64,000 bases of DNA, taken from assembly GCF_008801605.1 (NCBI RefSeq), contig NZ_VZPJ01000001.1:992001-1056000 (forward strand), in the 5' to 3' direction. Below the pieces are notes generated by a model. That model ran no database searches and was not told where the DNA came from. It saw only the letters and a program-made list of their open reading frames with translations. The DNA comes from Pseudomonas brassicacearum subsp. brassicacearum (GTDB taxonomy: Bacteria > Pseudomonadota > Gammaproteobacteria > Pseudomonadales > Pseudomonadaceae). A program made the translations under genes and the position numbers. Numbering within the stretch: the stretch's first letter is position 1; the number at the start of each line of letters is the position of its first letter. Below, piece by piece: positions 55,932 to 63,939 of this stretch.

Positions 55932-55998
55932 GGGTTGCAGACTGCAAAGGGTGATGAGCAAGACAGTGCAGGCGACCTCGTGAAGTCGCCCACTTCCC

Positions 55999-56274
55999 TT
56001 ACGACGCCAACACCTGCGCCTGCAATCGCCGCCCAATCACATCCAGCAAATCACACCCATCGCGCAGTGGGATCGCTAGCACTTGGGCGAAATCGTGGAG
56101 TATCACGGCGTCCGTACTGATGTCGGAACGCATGGCGAGGTTCTCCAGCAACTGGGTGACAGCGGCGATGCGGTAAGCGGCGGTGTCGTGCAGCACGTCC
56201 AGCGGCGCTTCTGTGTCGATCAGGACTGCGTGGAAATTGTTTTCGATACCGGTGATAGGCATGTAGCGGGACAT
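55999..56274 (-). CDS. Small helical protein, possibly DUF3077-like
   Basis: 91 residues (MSRYMPITGIENNFHAVLID), ribosome site AGGAG about ten bases ahead. One or two amphipathic helices (AAYRIAAVTQLLENLAMRSD and VILHDFAQVLAIPLRDGCDLLDVIGRRLQAQ). It resembles the abundant small DUF3077/DUF6124 proteins of pseudomonads. Function unknown. Marks the left edge of the accessory stretch. Confidence 0.6.
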   Translation of the reverse strand: MSRYMPITGIENNFHAVLIDTEAPLDVLHDTAAYRIAAVTQLLENLAMRSDISTDAVILHDFAQVLAIPLRDGCDLLDVIGRRLQAQVLAS

Positions 56275-56461
56275 GAGGGAGTTACTCCTGCGGGGATGGG
56301 AGGTCAGTGGCGGATTGGGATGCCGCAGGCAAAGGGAGCGAATCAGGGATCGAGATTCGGATATTTGGCAGGAGATATTCTTGGGTGACGCTAGACGAAA
56401 GCCACCTTGGATAGATTGTGGTTTTCGGAGGGTTGGGGGTGAGCTTTTTCATTGGCTTGTA
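56275..56461. other. Gene-free stretch upstream of the structured RNA
   Basis: No convincing coding frame: short open frames here have no ribosome site and unusual composition. It may hold the promoter of the RNA that ends at 56626. Confidence 0.4.
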
Positions 56462-56626
56462 CCTAGGTTATGTAAAGGAACTGCCTTCACCACTTCCACC
56501 TGGTGGGTGGCAGCTGTACGCGGGTGTGGAAGACCGAGAACCTAGGACCCGGCGCACCCGAAGGCGCCCCGCGTACAGCCGCCGTAATTTAACAGCAGAC
56601 CCAGGAAAAGCGTCTGCTTTTTAATT
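56462..56626 (+). ncRNA. Structured RNA with own terminator (candidate)
   Basis: CCTAGGTT (56462-56469) is complementary to AACCTAGG (56539-56546), and GCTGTACGCGGG (56513-56524) is complementary over 12 bases to CCCGCGTACAGC (56568-56579). The order a, b, a', b' means the two helices form a pseudoknot or exclude each other. GGCGC/GGCGCC adds a small stem. A terminator follows: AGCAGAC ... GTCTGCT then TTTTAATTT (56594-56626). The sequence GTGTGGAAG (56525-56533) recurs inverted as CTTCCACAC at about 56660. A coding frame across it looks like a shadow. Confidence 0.45.
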
Positions 56627-56937
56627 TAGCGGTGCAACGCGCTAGGTTTTCGTGAGGGCTTCCACACCCTCTCGCTGAATTTGCAGCGAGGAGAGAACTT
56701 AGCGCACGGGGTGATTGGGTGGATAGTCAGCGGGGAGCGACGCGTCTTGAGGGAAATTTCCGATGGGGGTGTCCGGCGATGGATTGGGCAGCGCAGCTAT
56801 GGGCGACAAGGACAAATCTCGAAACGAATGAGCGCCCAACGCCTTGGTATCATCAAAGATTTTATCGTACGGTGAAGCGCAGCCATGGGCGCACGAATAG
56901 CCTCAAAAATAAACTGCGCAGTACCCAGGGATAACTT
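56627..56937. other. Gene-free stretch between structured RNA and the BrnA gene
   Basis: Contains GGCTTCCACACCCTC, complementary to the loop of the RNA just upstream, but no frame with a ribosome site. The place where a BrnT toxin would be expected upstream of brnA holds no recognisable toxin coding. Confidence 0.5.
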
Positions 56938-57144
56938 ATGAAAGAAGAATATGACTTCAGCACGGCCAAGCGGGGTCCCGTTACGAACAGCGAAGGAAAA
57001 ACCCGCATAACCATCATGCTTGATGATGAAGTGATCAAGGCCGCTCGCGAGCGAGCTGAAAATGTCGGCACCGGATATCAAGCCGTCATCAACCATCTAC
57101 TGCGCCAGGGCCTGCTATCTGAGACTGCTCACAATCTGGAGTAG
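56938..57144 (+). CDS. BrnA-family antitoxin, orphan
   Basis: 68 residues: MKEEYDFSTAKRGPV followed by KTRITIMLDDEVIKAARERAENVGTGYQ and INHLLRQGL. The (R/K)xxxxLDDEVIxxxRxRA ribbon-helix-helix and the preceding YDFSxAKRGPV are the BrnA pattern. BrnA is the antitoxin and autorepressor of the BrnT RNase toxin. Here no BrnT frame precedes it, so it may be a relic, a regulator, or an antidote to a toxin elsewhere. Confidence 0.75.
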   Translation: MKEEYDFSTAKRGPVTNSEGKTRITIMLDDEVIKAARERAENVGTGYQAVINHLLRQGLLSETAHNLE

Positions 57145-57219
57145 CCAACCCAAAAGCGGACCCGCACAGTCCCCCTGATTCGTTCAGGCCGCAACATAGG
57201 CCACGCCAACGGGATGGGC

Positions 57220-57225
57220 TATAAT
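57220..57225 (+). promoter_or_regulatory. -10 element before the yhfG-fic pair
   Basis: TATAAT lies 31 bases before the yhfG-like ATG. No matching -35 was found. Confidence 0.4.
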
Positions 57226-57256
57226 CCGCCCACCAGCGCGATTTGAGGTCCAGCCC

Positions 57257-57427
57257 ATGGGCAATGTCAGCCTTGAAACCAAAAAAGCCTATGCCGCCAG
57301 GACGCGTAGATCCAACTACGCGGCCAGCCTCCGTCTGGAAGGTTTCAAAACGACCTTCGCCGACGGCGAACGCAAAATGCCAACGCGTGAAGAGGTCTTG
57401 AAGGCCTTTACCCAGACCAGAACCTGA
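57257..57427 (+). CDS. YhfG-like antitoxin of Fic
   Basis: 56 residues: MGNVSLETKKAYAARTRRSN and on to AASLRLEGFKTT. Segment Ser24-x-x-x-Glu28-Gly29 (SLRLEG) fits the (S/T)xxxE(G/N) inhibitory helix of class I Fic antitoxins, in which the glutamate blocks the ATP site of the partner. Its stop overlaps the fic start (TGATG at 57425-57429), so translation is coupled. The frame is too short for many gene finders. Confidence 0.8.
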   Translation: MGNVSLETKKAYAARTRRSNYAASLRLEGFKTTFADGERKMPTREEVLKAFTQTRT

Positions 57428-58026
57428 TGGCTGACAAATATGGAGTCGGCGAGGACGCTTATTGCTATCCCGGCTCCACGGTCCTTCGCAACAAACTCGA
57501 TATCCGTGACGAACCGACCCTAAGCGAAGCCGAACAACAGCTCTCGGCCATCGCAGCGGACAACGTCGAGTTCAGCCCTCCTCCCTACAGCCTGGCTTAC
57601 CTTCAAAACATTCATCGACTTCTCTTTTCTGACCTGTTCGAATGGGCCGGAGAGCTGCGCACCGTTGGCATGTCCAAACAAGCCACCCGCTTCTGCCAAC
57701 CTGAGTACATGGAGAAGCAAGCCAGCAAGATCTTCACCGCCCTGGCAGCAGCAAACTGGTTCGAGGGCATGGAGCGGGCTGAGCTGATCGTCGCTGTGGC
57801 AGAGGCCTATTCCGACATCAACGTCGTACACCCCTTCCGCGAAGGCAACGGTCGTGCGCAACGCATCCTGTTTGAACACCTGATCATGAATGCCGGATTT
57901 GAAATCAGTTGGTGGGGGATAGAGAAGGACGAGTGGATCTACGCCAATATCGCGGCTTATAACTGCGTCATGGAGCCTATGGAGCAGGTTTTTGAGAAGT
58001 GTATCGGGCTGGCGATTCAAGCTTGA
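57427..58026 (+). CDS. fic: Fic-domain protein (AMP transferase toxin)
   Basis: 199 residues. Fic motif HPFREGNGRAQR from His135 is complete, so it should transfer AMP from ATP to target proteins. FEWAGELRTVGMSKQATRF and the helical core precede it. FicT-type relatives modify gyrase and topoisomerase IV. The antitoxin lies in the gene just upstream, as in E. coli yhfG-fic. Confidence 0.9.
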   Translation: MADKYGVGEDAYCYPGSTVLRNKLDIRDEPTLSEAEQQLSAIAADNVEFSPPPYSLAYLQNIHRLLFSDLFEWAGELRTVGMSKQATRFCQPEYMEKQASKIFTALAAANWFEGMERAELIVAVAEAYSDINVVHPFREGNGRAQRILFEHLIMNAGFEISWWGIEKDEWIYANIAAYNCVMEPMEQVFEKCIGLAIQA

Positions 58027-58118
58027 CCGCACAACGTTATCCCCTCGCTCACCGCCTTACGGTTTATTTCGCTAAGTGATACAGTCGCCGTCAATTGACG
58101 TCTGCTAAAGCCACCGAA

Positions 58119-58841
58119 ATGTACAGGACGAAATCATTCTCATCTAACAAGGAAGGTCGAGACTTTGTGGTGGGCGACATTCATGGGCATTTCAAATTTC
58201 TAACAATGGCCTTAGACAAACTAGACTTCAACACCGAGCTGGATCGTATTTTTTCCGTGGGGGACCTCATCGACCGCGGCCCCGACTCCATGGACGTATT
58301 AAACTGGCTTGAGAAGCCATGGTTCCATGCAGTGCGTGGCAATCACGAACAGATGCTTATTGACTGTATCTCCGGGCATGGGGATATCCCCCGACATATC
58401 CGAAATGGTGGAGCCTGGCTGTACGAGTTACAACCCACCATCCAGCATGAACTCTCAAAATCCTTGCAAGCACTTCCATTGATCATTGAAATCGACTTAT
58501 TAAACGATCAAACAATTGGAATAGTCCATGCCGAAGCCCCCGTCATCCAAAGTAACGATGGCTGGCAGGAAGCCAAAGATGCAATCACAGGAAAAACTGG
58601 AGAGCAACATCAGCGGCAAGCCTTGAAGACAGCGCTGTATGCCAGAGAAAAAATCGAGCAAAACGACCACACGCCCATCAAAGGAATAGACCGACTCTAT
58701 GTTGGACATTCAACAGTGCCCAGTATTATGCGCTTGGGTAATGTCGTATATATCGACACCGGCTGCTCATTTTCCGATGGCGCATTAAGCCTGGTTGATA
58801 TCCAAACCGAATCCATCATTAGTATGAGCATGAGCGAGTGA
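58119..58841 (+). CDS. PPP-type serine/threonine phosphatase-like protein
   Basis: 240 residues from ATG 58119; an upstream TTG (58095) is possible. GDIHGH (about 19-24), GDLIDRGPDS and GNHE are the metal-binding motifs of the phage-lambda/PrpA phosphoesterase group, and the later His (IVHAEAP and GHSTVP) completes the site. It should remove phosphate from proteins or small molecules in the cytoplasm. AT-rich DNA and the neighbours suggest acquisition. Confidence 0.82.
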   Translation: MYRTKSFSSNKEGRDFVVGDIHGHFKFLTMALDKLDFNTELDRIFSVGDLIDRGPDSMDVLNWLEKPWFHAVRGNHEQMLIDCISGHGDIPRHIRNGGAWLYELQPTIQHELSKSLQALPLIIEIDLLNDQTIGIVHAEAPVIQSNDGWQEAKDAITGKTGEQHQRQALKTALYAREKIEQNDHTPIKGIDRLYVGHSTVPSIMRLGNVVYIDTGCSFSDGALSLVDIQTESIISMSMSE

Positions 58842-59072
58842 GACAAGGCATCGCTCTGCTTAGTTTTTTTCGAGGCAAAATCGCCATCAGATGATAGTGG
58901 CCGAGGCTACCAGGCGCGTAGCAGGCGATTCCGTTTGAGAAAACCAAAGACTCTGGCGCCCTAGCGACTCTGCAATCGATCACGCTCATAATTTAGAGAA
59001 GTTTCCTACACGCCAATTTCTTGCTGAATTTCTATAAGGAAGCTTATAGTTCCGGCGTTCATCAATGAGTCA

Positions 59073-59330
59073 ATGGCTATGAATTTTTATCAAGAGAGCG
59101 ATAAGAATCGAGCGATTTGCAGTCACTGCGAAGGCTTGGTCCAGACGACATTTACCCGCAGAAACGTACCATTCGACGATGGTGTTGGTGAGGTAAATGG
59201 CGTTTTGGTTTCAGTGTGTGACGTATGTGATCAGGTCGTGGGGGTACCCGCGCAGTCCATTCCTGCAATCAAAGCAGCTAGAGAGGCTGCAGTTGTATCC
59301 ATCGAAACAAGGCACCTGCTCGTATCTTGA
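59073..59330 (+). CDS. Zinc-ribbon protein, YgiT/MqsA-like N-domain
   Basis: 85 residues; ATG 59073 or 59079. Two CxxC pairs (Cys16/Cys19 and Cys49/Cys52: CSHC and CDVC) form a zinc ribbon as in MqsA N-domains, with PAQSIPAIKAAREAA after. The HTH domain of a complete MqsA is absent and no toxin partner is seen. Function unknown. Confidence 0.65.
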   Translation: MAMNFYQESDKNRAICSHCEGLVQTTFTRRNVPFDDGVGEVNGVLVSVCDVCDQVVGVPAQSIPAIKAAREAAVVSIETRHLLVS

Positions 59331-59568
59331 TCGATTGGATCAAGCAATACACATGATCCCAATACCCCTACAAGCTATTTCACTGCCCCACCGCTTTCCA
59401 TCGCCCCATGATGGATTGGGTCTAGCCCTCCTCCAACGCCCCAGCCAGACTGGCTAATCCGCTGCGACCTCTTCGCTTTGTAGCAATTTCTAAGCAAGCT
59501 GCAATTGCTGCCTGACATGGGCACTGCCGGTACTATGCTTGTACTTTTTTTCGATAGGAGTCGACGTC

Positions 59569-59784
59569 ATGCCTGGTGATTATTCACTGTCGGATGTACT
59601 GGAAAGGCTGTATGAAAACCAGCAGGCTCTGCAGGCGGCCATTATGGAGTTGTCACTGCTGGTTGAGGAACAAGGAGCCTAGGAAGTGGGCGAAAATGTC
59701 CGCGGGGCACTGTGGACCATGGGTGAAAACGCCGGCCATATCAAACAAGGCTTGGCTCGATTGAAGAAACCGGACATCGGCTAA
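59569..59784 (+). pseudogene. Small helical-protein gene interrupted by an in-frame amber codon
   Basis: AGGAG lies eight bases before ATG 59569. The first 37 codons read MPGDYSLSDVLERLYENQQA ... EEQGA, then TAG (59680-59682), then in the same frame EVGENVRGALWTMGENAGHI and KQGLARLKKPDIG to TAA 59784. Together 71 residues give one continuous helical protein of a type common in pseudomonads. The simplest reading is a nonsense mutation. Use of the first 37 residues, or read-through, cannot be excluded. Confidence 0.7.
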
Positions 59785-60076
59785 CAGATTGCCCACCAAG
59801 GCCTGTCGATAGTCATGTCGAAGGGAATTCGGAGAACCAGGCCGGTTCACATCACAGGCAGCTAAGCCAGAAGCTGCCGATGGATGGAGCGATGTTAAAT
59901 GAGCAGCTATGCTTGGTCTGATGCCGGAATTGATCGAGTCGAATGGGTTTTCTTTCCATGGTGTTAACCCCCTTCAATGGTCCACCTGACTGTCACAATG
60001 CCCGGTCTAGCCAGAGGTGTTTTTGCTCGGCCGTTAGCTTAATCGTTAGCGGTACAATCACAAGGAGAGAGTGACA

Positions 60077-60940
60077 ATGTCAGACATCAAAATACCGGAT
60101 GAAATTGCCTCATGGATGGTTGAGCGGGGCTGGGGAGAACACCACGATCAATGGCATTTCGAACGCCGATGGGATTACTGGCATGCCTTTGAGCAGGATC
60201 CAAACACTCCGGACGATTGGAAGGAATGGATACGTGAAAAATTCAAAGAGGCTGCATCAAAAGACTGGAAACGTCCAGAGATCCAAGAAGGTGAGACAGG
60301 CAATGGTGAAGACTTCTTATTCATGCACCGGGCGATGATTGAATTGATTCTGGAAAACTTTCCAAATCACTTCCATTATTTCCGTGGATGGCACACGCCG
60401 CCAACAGATTACCTATCTCCGCTTGATCCTGTCAAAGTTCCCGAGTCAGAGCCAGAGAGAGAATGCCATCCAAATAGAAAACAGATATGTAGTGCTATGC
60501 TTGGGGCGATAGCTCGAATTGAGTCCAATCATGATTCATTCTCTGGAGATGATGAATTTGGGCTATTCATCCAAACGAACATGCGACCAACACCAACGGA
60601 CCCAACTGCGCGGAGTGGAGATCCTCAAACTGGATTACACAACTATCTCCATGGAAGATGGAGCGGTATGTCTACTGACATTGATCTGGGCGATCCAAGG
60701 GTAAATATATACAACACTCGATTCTGGAGACTTCACGGTTGGATTGACTATCAGTGGTGGCGACTCCGTCAAAACAGAGGCTTGAGTAATGCTGATCAAA
60801 CCTATCAATCGAAGCTTAAGTTTTACAAGTCCATGATGGACAGCGAAGTCCATCACCACACATTCGCCAACGTATTGAAGGCGTCCAAGATATTACCTTC
60901 AAGAAATGCATTTGTTGATCTTCTTGCGGAAATTGAGTGA
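60077..60940 (+). CDS. Tyrosinase-like (type-3 copper) protein, divergent
   Basis: 287 residues from ATG 60077, AAGGAG ahead. GEDFLFMHRAMIEL (His84) resembles the end of a CuA site (FLPWHRxYL), GLHNYLHG (His188, His192) the LHNxxH of CuB, and RFWRLHGWIDYQWW (His220) the FWLHHxxxDRxW that ends CuB. Spacing 192 to 220 is close to that of bacterial tyrosinases. CuA is poor in histidine, so copper binding may be partial. It lies in AT-rich accessory DNA. Substrate unknown. Confidence 0.6.
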   Translation: MSDIKIPDEIASWMVERGWGEHHDQWHFERRWDYWHAFEQDPNTPDDWKEWIREKFKEAASKDWKRPEIQEGETGNGEDFLFMHRAMIELILENFPNHFHYFRGWHTPPTDYLSPLDPVKVPESEPERECHPNRKQICSAMLGAIARIESNHDSFSGDDEFGLFIQTNMRPTPTDPTARSGDPQTGLHNYLHGRWSGMSTDIDLGDPRVNIYNTRFWRLHGWIDYQWWRLRQNRGLSNADQTYQSKLKFYKSMMDSEVHHHTFANVLKASKILPSRNAFVDLLAEIE

Positions 60941-60947
60941 CAGCTAA

Positions 60948-60984
60948 GAATTCCAGCGGATCGCCTCCGGCGTCCGCTGAATTC
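60948..60984 (+). terminator. Hairpin after the tyrosinase-like gene
   Basis: GAATTCCAGCGGA / TCCGCTGAATTC with one bulged base. The tail is only weakly T-rich, so a weak terminator. Confidence 0.55.
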
Positions 60985-61050
60985 CAAAATTATTCACATC
61001 TGCAAAAGGTCAAATGCGGTCATTGGCAAGACCTCAAGTTAAAGCGCAGA

Positions 61051-61066
61051 TAGGGATTCGAACCCC
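61051..61066 (-). other. tRNA T-arm-like fragment
   Basis: On the minus strand GGGGTTCGAATCCCTA is a complete T-arm stem-loop of tRNA type, followed by TCTGCGC. No other tRNA part is near it. Islands and prophages that integrate in a tRNA often leave such a 3' fragment. It lies in a 349-base gap without a gene (60941-61289). Confidence 0.4.
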
Positions 61067-61289
61067 TTCTTGCGTCCCTGCATACCGCTTAAGGCCAGAA
61101 AATACGGTGGTTTCGCCCTTTGTTCATGGTGTCCTGCGGTCTATGGCGGCCCTGAATCTGCCCTAATTTTGCCCTAACGGAAATCCGTATGCATCAATAC
61201 TGCCCCCATTTATGATGCTTCATTTCCCCCCCAAACCGGATCCCACTAGTAAGCTGGGGGGCTATCACACCAGCCAAGGAGAAGAGGGG

Positions 61290-63041
61290 ATGTTTGATTA
61301 CGTGGGAAGCTTTCCCATTCCGGCAGAGCTATTACCGCCCCGACTGCGTTCACTATTTGAGCCAGTTGGCACCGATCCGGCACAGAAAGTAGAAGTGAGT
61401 TGTTTCACAGAGAATCAGCTTTCAACAGAGAATCGAGAGACGGTACACATGCAAATGGCCGTTGTTCCAGACGACGGCAATCCGACACCAATTCTCTATG
61501 GTGAAGGGCTGGTGGCGCATGGTGTGCCCGTGCTAGGTGGGAAAGGGACTGAACGGAATTTCGCTCCGAATGTGAGCGGGTGTGACTACATCGTCGCGTC
61601 GTGGGGCAGCAGCTTATTCTTCACGTATAACTTGGCCGAAAAGGTTTGGATGGCATTGGGCTTGACCCCCCGATGCATCGGTAATGAGCATCAACGCGTA
61701 GTCTACGACGACTTGAGCCTGCCAGAGTTCGGCGTCGCTGAAGGAGAGGTCTCTCTACAGTACAATTTCAAACCCTCCCGGGATGTTAATTGGTTTATGT
61801 CAAACGAGTACCTTCGCCGATACTTATGGATGAGGGGTGGGCGTGGCGTCCGGCAGTTCTTCTATCAGGCGACGCTTGAGGACAGTCCGCAACTGCGCGA
61901 GCTAATGGACGGAAAAAGCATTTTTTCCCTCGGCGATACTGGAAGCTGGTTTGATGCGGATCTTCGAGATACCGAAAATGGATTATTGCTGCAAGTAACG
62001 GCAACAGTGGTGGCCGTTTCTTGCGATCTATGCCCTCAGCAAACTGCAGATGGACTGCAATGGCCTGGTATTACTGGACAGGTAACTCGTGCAAGTGCCG
62101 ATGACATCATGAGGAATGATAAAACCGTCTTTCTCAATGACAAATTTCTCGAGCGCTATGAACAAAACAGCTTGTACGAAAGCACTCCTGTAGATATGTA
62201 TAACGGATGGAACTGCAGCCCCTCCTATCTGGGACAGTGGTCGTTCACTGGTTGCCGGCGAGTAGGTAGAAACTTAATCCGAGTAGAACTGAGAGATCTC
62301 TACAAGGGTGTTACAGATCGGGAAACCATACACGCTCATACACACGCAATGGATCCAGTGCTCGTAAAACAGCAGGATCAGAATGAGGAACACATCGTTT
62401 CCAAGGTTGATAGGTTCCTCAAACAGATTCTTTCGCTTGACGAAAACCTTTCTTTACTTGCAGCGGCTCTGGACATTGAAAAGCCAGTAGACGATCTGCT
62501 CGGATTTTCACGGAAAGAGATAGCGGCCAATGGGTGGCTACATTACCCGCAGCTTTCCAAGCTCGCTCAGGTCGCCCCTTTGGAGATGACTCAGCAAGCC
62601 TTTCTCGCACGATGCAAATCGATGCATGAAATTTGGCAGAAACTGCCCGACGGTTTTCTCAGAAAGATTTTAGAAAAAATGGGAGTTCCAAAGAAGGCAA
62701 TCGCGACTCTGGGCAAATTGAAGCTCCTCCAATGCTTACTGAATCTCTTGACGAAATATAACGATAACTTCGAAGCGCCGGATGCACTTAAAAGCACCGA
62801 CGAGCCAGAAGGTTGGAATGTGAAAAACAGCAACATCGCGATGTTGTTCGTCACCTACGACCTCCGTATTGCGGATGCTCACGACGCAGTAGACAAGATC
62901 CAGAGGCTACAGGATCAAAACTTTGACACGGCTACATTGCACCAAGGTCATGGCCGGGCGCTGGATTTCGTAATGGATGGTGTTACCAAAGCATTCTCAG
63001 AAATTAATCGCCCATTGGGTGAAATTTTGGCGCGTGCATAA
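61290..63041 (+). CDS. 583-residue protein of unknown family
   Basis: The start is ATG 61290 (MFDYVGSFPIPAELLPPRLR), with AAGGAG eight bases ahead; the ATG at 61212 would add 26 residues but has no ribosome site. No signal peptide or membrane segment. The N half is mixed (NGLLLQVTATVVAVSCDLCP, WNCSPSYLGQWSFTGCRRVG), and from about residue 370 it is mostly helical (LLKQ... ILSLDENLSLLAAALDIEK; LRKILEKMGVPKKAI). RIADAH at 526-531 has the R-x4-H spacing of HEPN nucleases, though the second position is not polar. Neighbours are accessory. I do not recognise the family. Confidence 0.7.
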   Translation: MFDYVGSFPIPAELLPPRLRSLFEPVGTDPAQKVEVSCFTENQLSTENRETVHMQMAVVPDDGNPTPILYGEGLVAHGVPVLGGKGTERNFAPNVSGCDYIVASWGSSLFFTYNLAEKVWMALGLTPRCIGNEHQRVVYDDLSLPEFGVAEGEVSLQYNFKPSRDVNWFMSNEYLRRYLWMRGGRGVRQFFYQATLEDSPQLRELMDGKSIFSLGDTGSWFDADLRDTENGLLLQVTATVVAVSCDLCPQQTADGLQWPGITGQVTRASADDIMRNDKTVFLNDKFLERYEQNSLYESTPVDMYNGWNCSPSYLGQWSFTGCRRVGRNLIRVELRDLYKGVTDRETIHAHTHAMDPVLVKQQDQNEEHIVSKVDRFLKQILSLDENLSLLAAALDIEKPVDDLLGFSRKEIAANGWLHYPQLSKLAQVAPLEMTQQAFLARCKSMHEIWQKLPDGFLRKILEKMGVPKKAIATLGKLKLLQCLLNLLTKYNDNFEAPDALKSTDEPEGWNVKNSNIAMLFVTYDLRIADAHDAVDKIQRLQDQNFDTATLHQGHGRALDFVMDGVTKAFSEINRPLGEILARA

Positions 63042-63075
63042 CTTATTACATCTGTTCAGTCGCCTATCCCAAAAG

Positions 63076-63103
63076 AAACGGCAGCAACTATGCCCTGCCG
63101 TTT
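63076..63103. terminator. Hairpin between the 583-residue gene and the methylase gene
   Basis: AAACGGCAG and CTGCCGTTT pair perfectly over nine bases; it can end both convergent transcripts. Confidence 0.65.
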
Positions 63104-63111
63104 AGGACGTA

Positions 63112-63906
63112 TCAGAAAAGGCCGCCGAAGTCGTCGGGCTGCCAGTTCATAATTAGCAATTCACCGCTCACCTCGGCCTTCCCCAATCGTTGGTTGGCTG
63201 TGGTGTAGCGGATGTCCAACGTCTCGAAGTGGAACCCCCCGAACACACGACGGATGTCCGGATGATCGTTGATGCTGACCATCACCTTACCCTTGCAGCG
63301 GCGCATGAAGTCGGCCATCCGCTCGTAGTTCTCGAACGGAAAGTCCACGCCGTAGCCGGCGGTCTGCCAGTAAGGCGGGTCCATGTAGTGGAAGGTATGG
63401 GGGCGGTCATAGCGTTCAGCGCATTCAAGCCAGGGAAGATTTTCGACATAGGTGCCGGACAGGCGCTGCCAGGCAGCGGACAGGTTTTCCTCGATCCGCA
63501 GCAGGTTGATCGCCGGGCCAGTCGTGGCGGTACCGAACGTCTGCCCGGTGACCTTGCCGGCGAAGGCATGGTGCTGCAGGTAAAAAAAACGGGCGGCGCG
63601 CTGGATGTCGGTGAGGGTTTCGGGGCGGGTCATCTTCTGCCACTCGAACACCTGGCGGGAGCTGAGCGCCCACTTGAATTGACGCACGAATTCTTCCAGA
63701 TGGTTCTGCACGACGCGGTACAGCGTGACCAGGTCGCCGTTGATGTCGTTGAGGACTTCAACCGGTGCTGCCTGGGGCCGCATGAAGTACAGCGCGGCAC
63801 CGCCGGCAAAGACTTCGACGTAGCATTCGTGCGGAGGGAAGAGCGGGATGAGGCGGTCGGCTAGGCGGCGTTTGCCGCCCATCCAAGGGATGATGGGTGT
63901 AGACAT
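63112..63906 (-). CDS. dam: Dam-family DNA adenine methyltransferase
   Basis: 264 residues from ATG 63906 (MSTPIIPWMGGKRRLADRLI). WMGGK is motif X, EVFAGGAALYF motif I (AdoMet), and DPPY at 176-179 motif IV (catalysis). The order and length fit the class found in phages and islands (GATC or similar target, not certain). A LexA-like box lies 18 bases upstream of the start. GC content is higher than in the genes to the left. Confidence 0.88.
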   Translation of the reverse strand: MSTPIIPWMGGKRRLADRLIPLFPPHECYVEVFAGGAALYFMRPQAAPVEVLNDINGDLVTLYRVVQNHLEEFVRQFKWALSSRQVFEWQKMTRPETLTDIQRAARFFYLQHHAFAGKVTGQTFGTATTGPAINLLRIEENLSAAWQRLSGTYVENLPWLECAERYDRPHTFHYMDPPYWQTAGYGVDFPFENYERMADFMRRCKGKVMVSINDHPDIRRVFGGFHFETLDIRYTTANQRLGKAEVSGELLIMNWQPDDFGGLF

Positions 63907-63923
63907 AGAGAGCAAGACCTTTA

Positions 63924-63939
63924 CTGTATGGATAAACAG
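63924..63939 (-). promoter_or_regulatory. LexA-like SOS box upstream of the methylase gene
   Basis: CTGTATGGATAAACAG fits CTGT-N8-ACAG, centred about 25 bases upstream of the methylase ATG. It suggests DNA-damage control of this gene or of a divergent gene past the window edge. Confidence 0.6.

Noticed and set aside
56418..56624. 68-codon frame over the structured RNA
   Set aside because: No ribosome site; the bases are better explained by the long RNA helices and terminator, though a short peptide cannot be excluded.
56681..56934. BrnT toxin upstream of brnA
   Set aside because: Frames in this stretch have no BrnT motif and no ribosome site.
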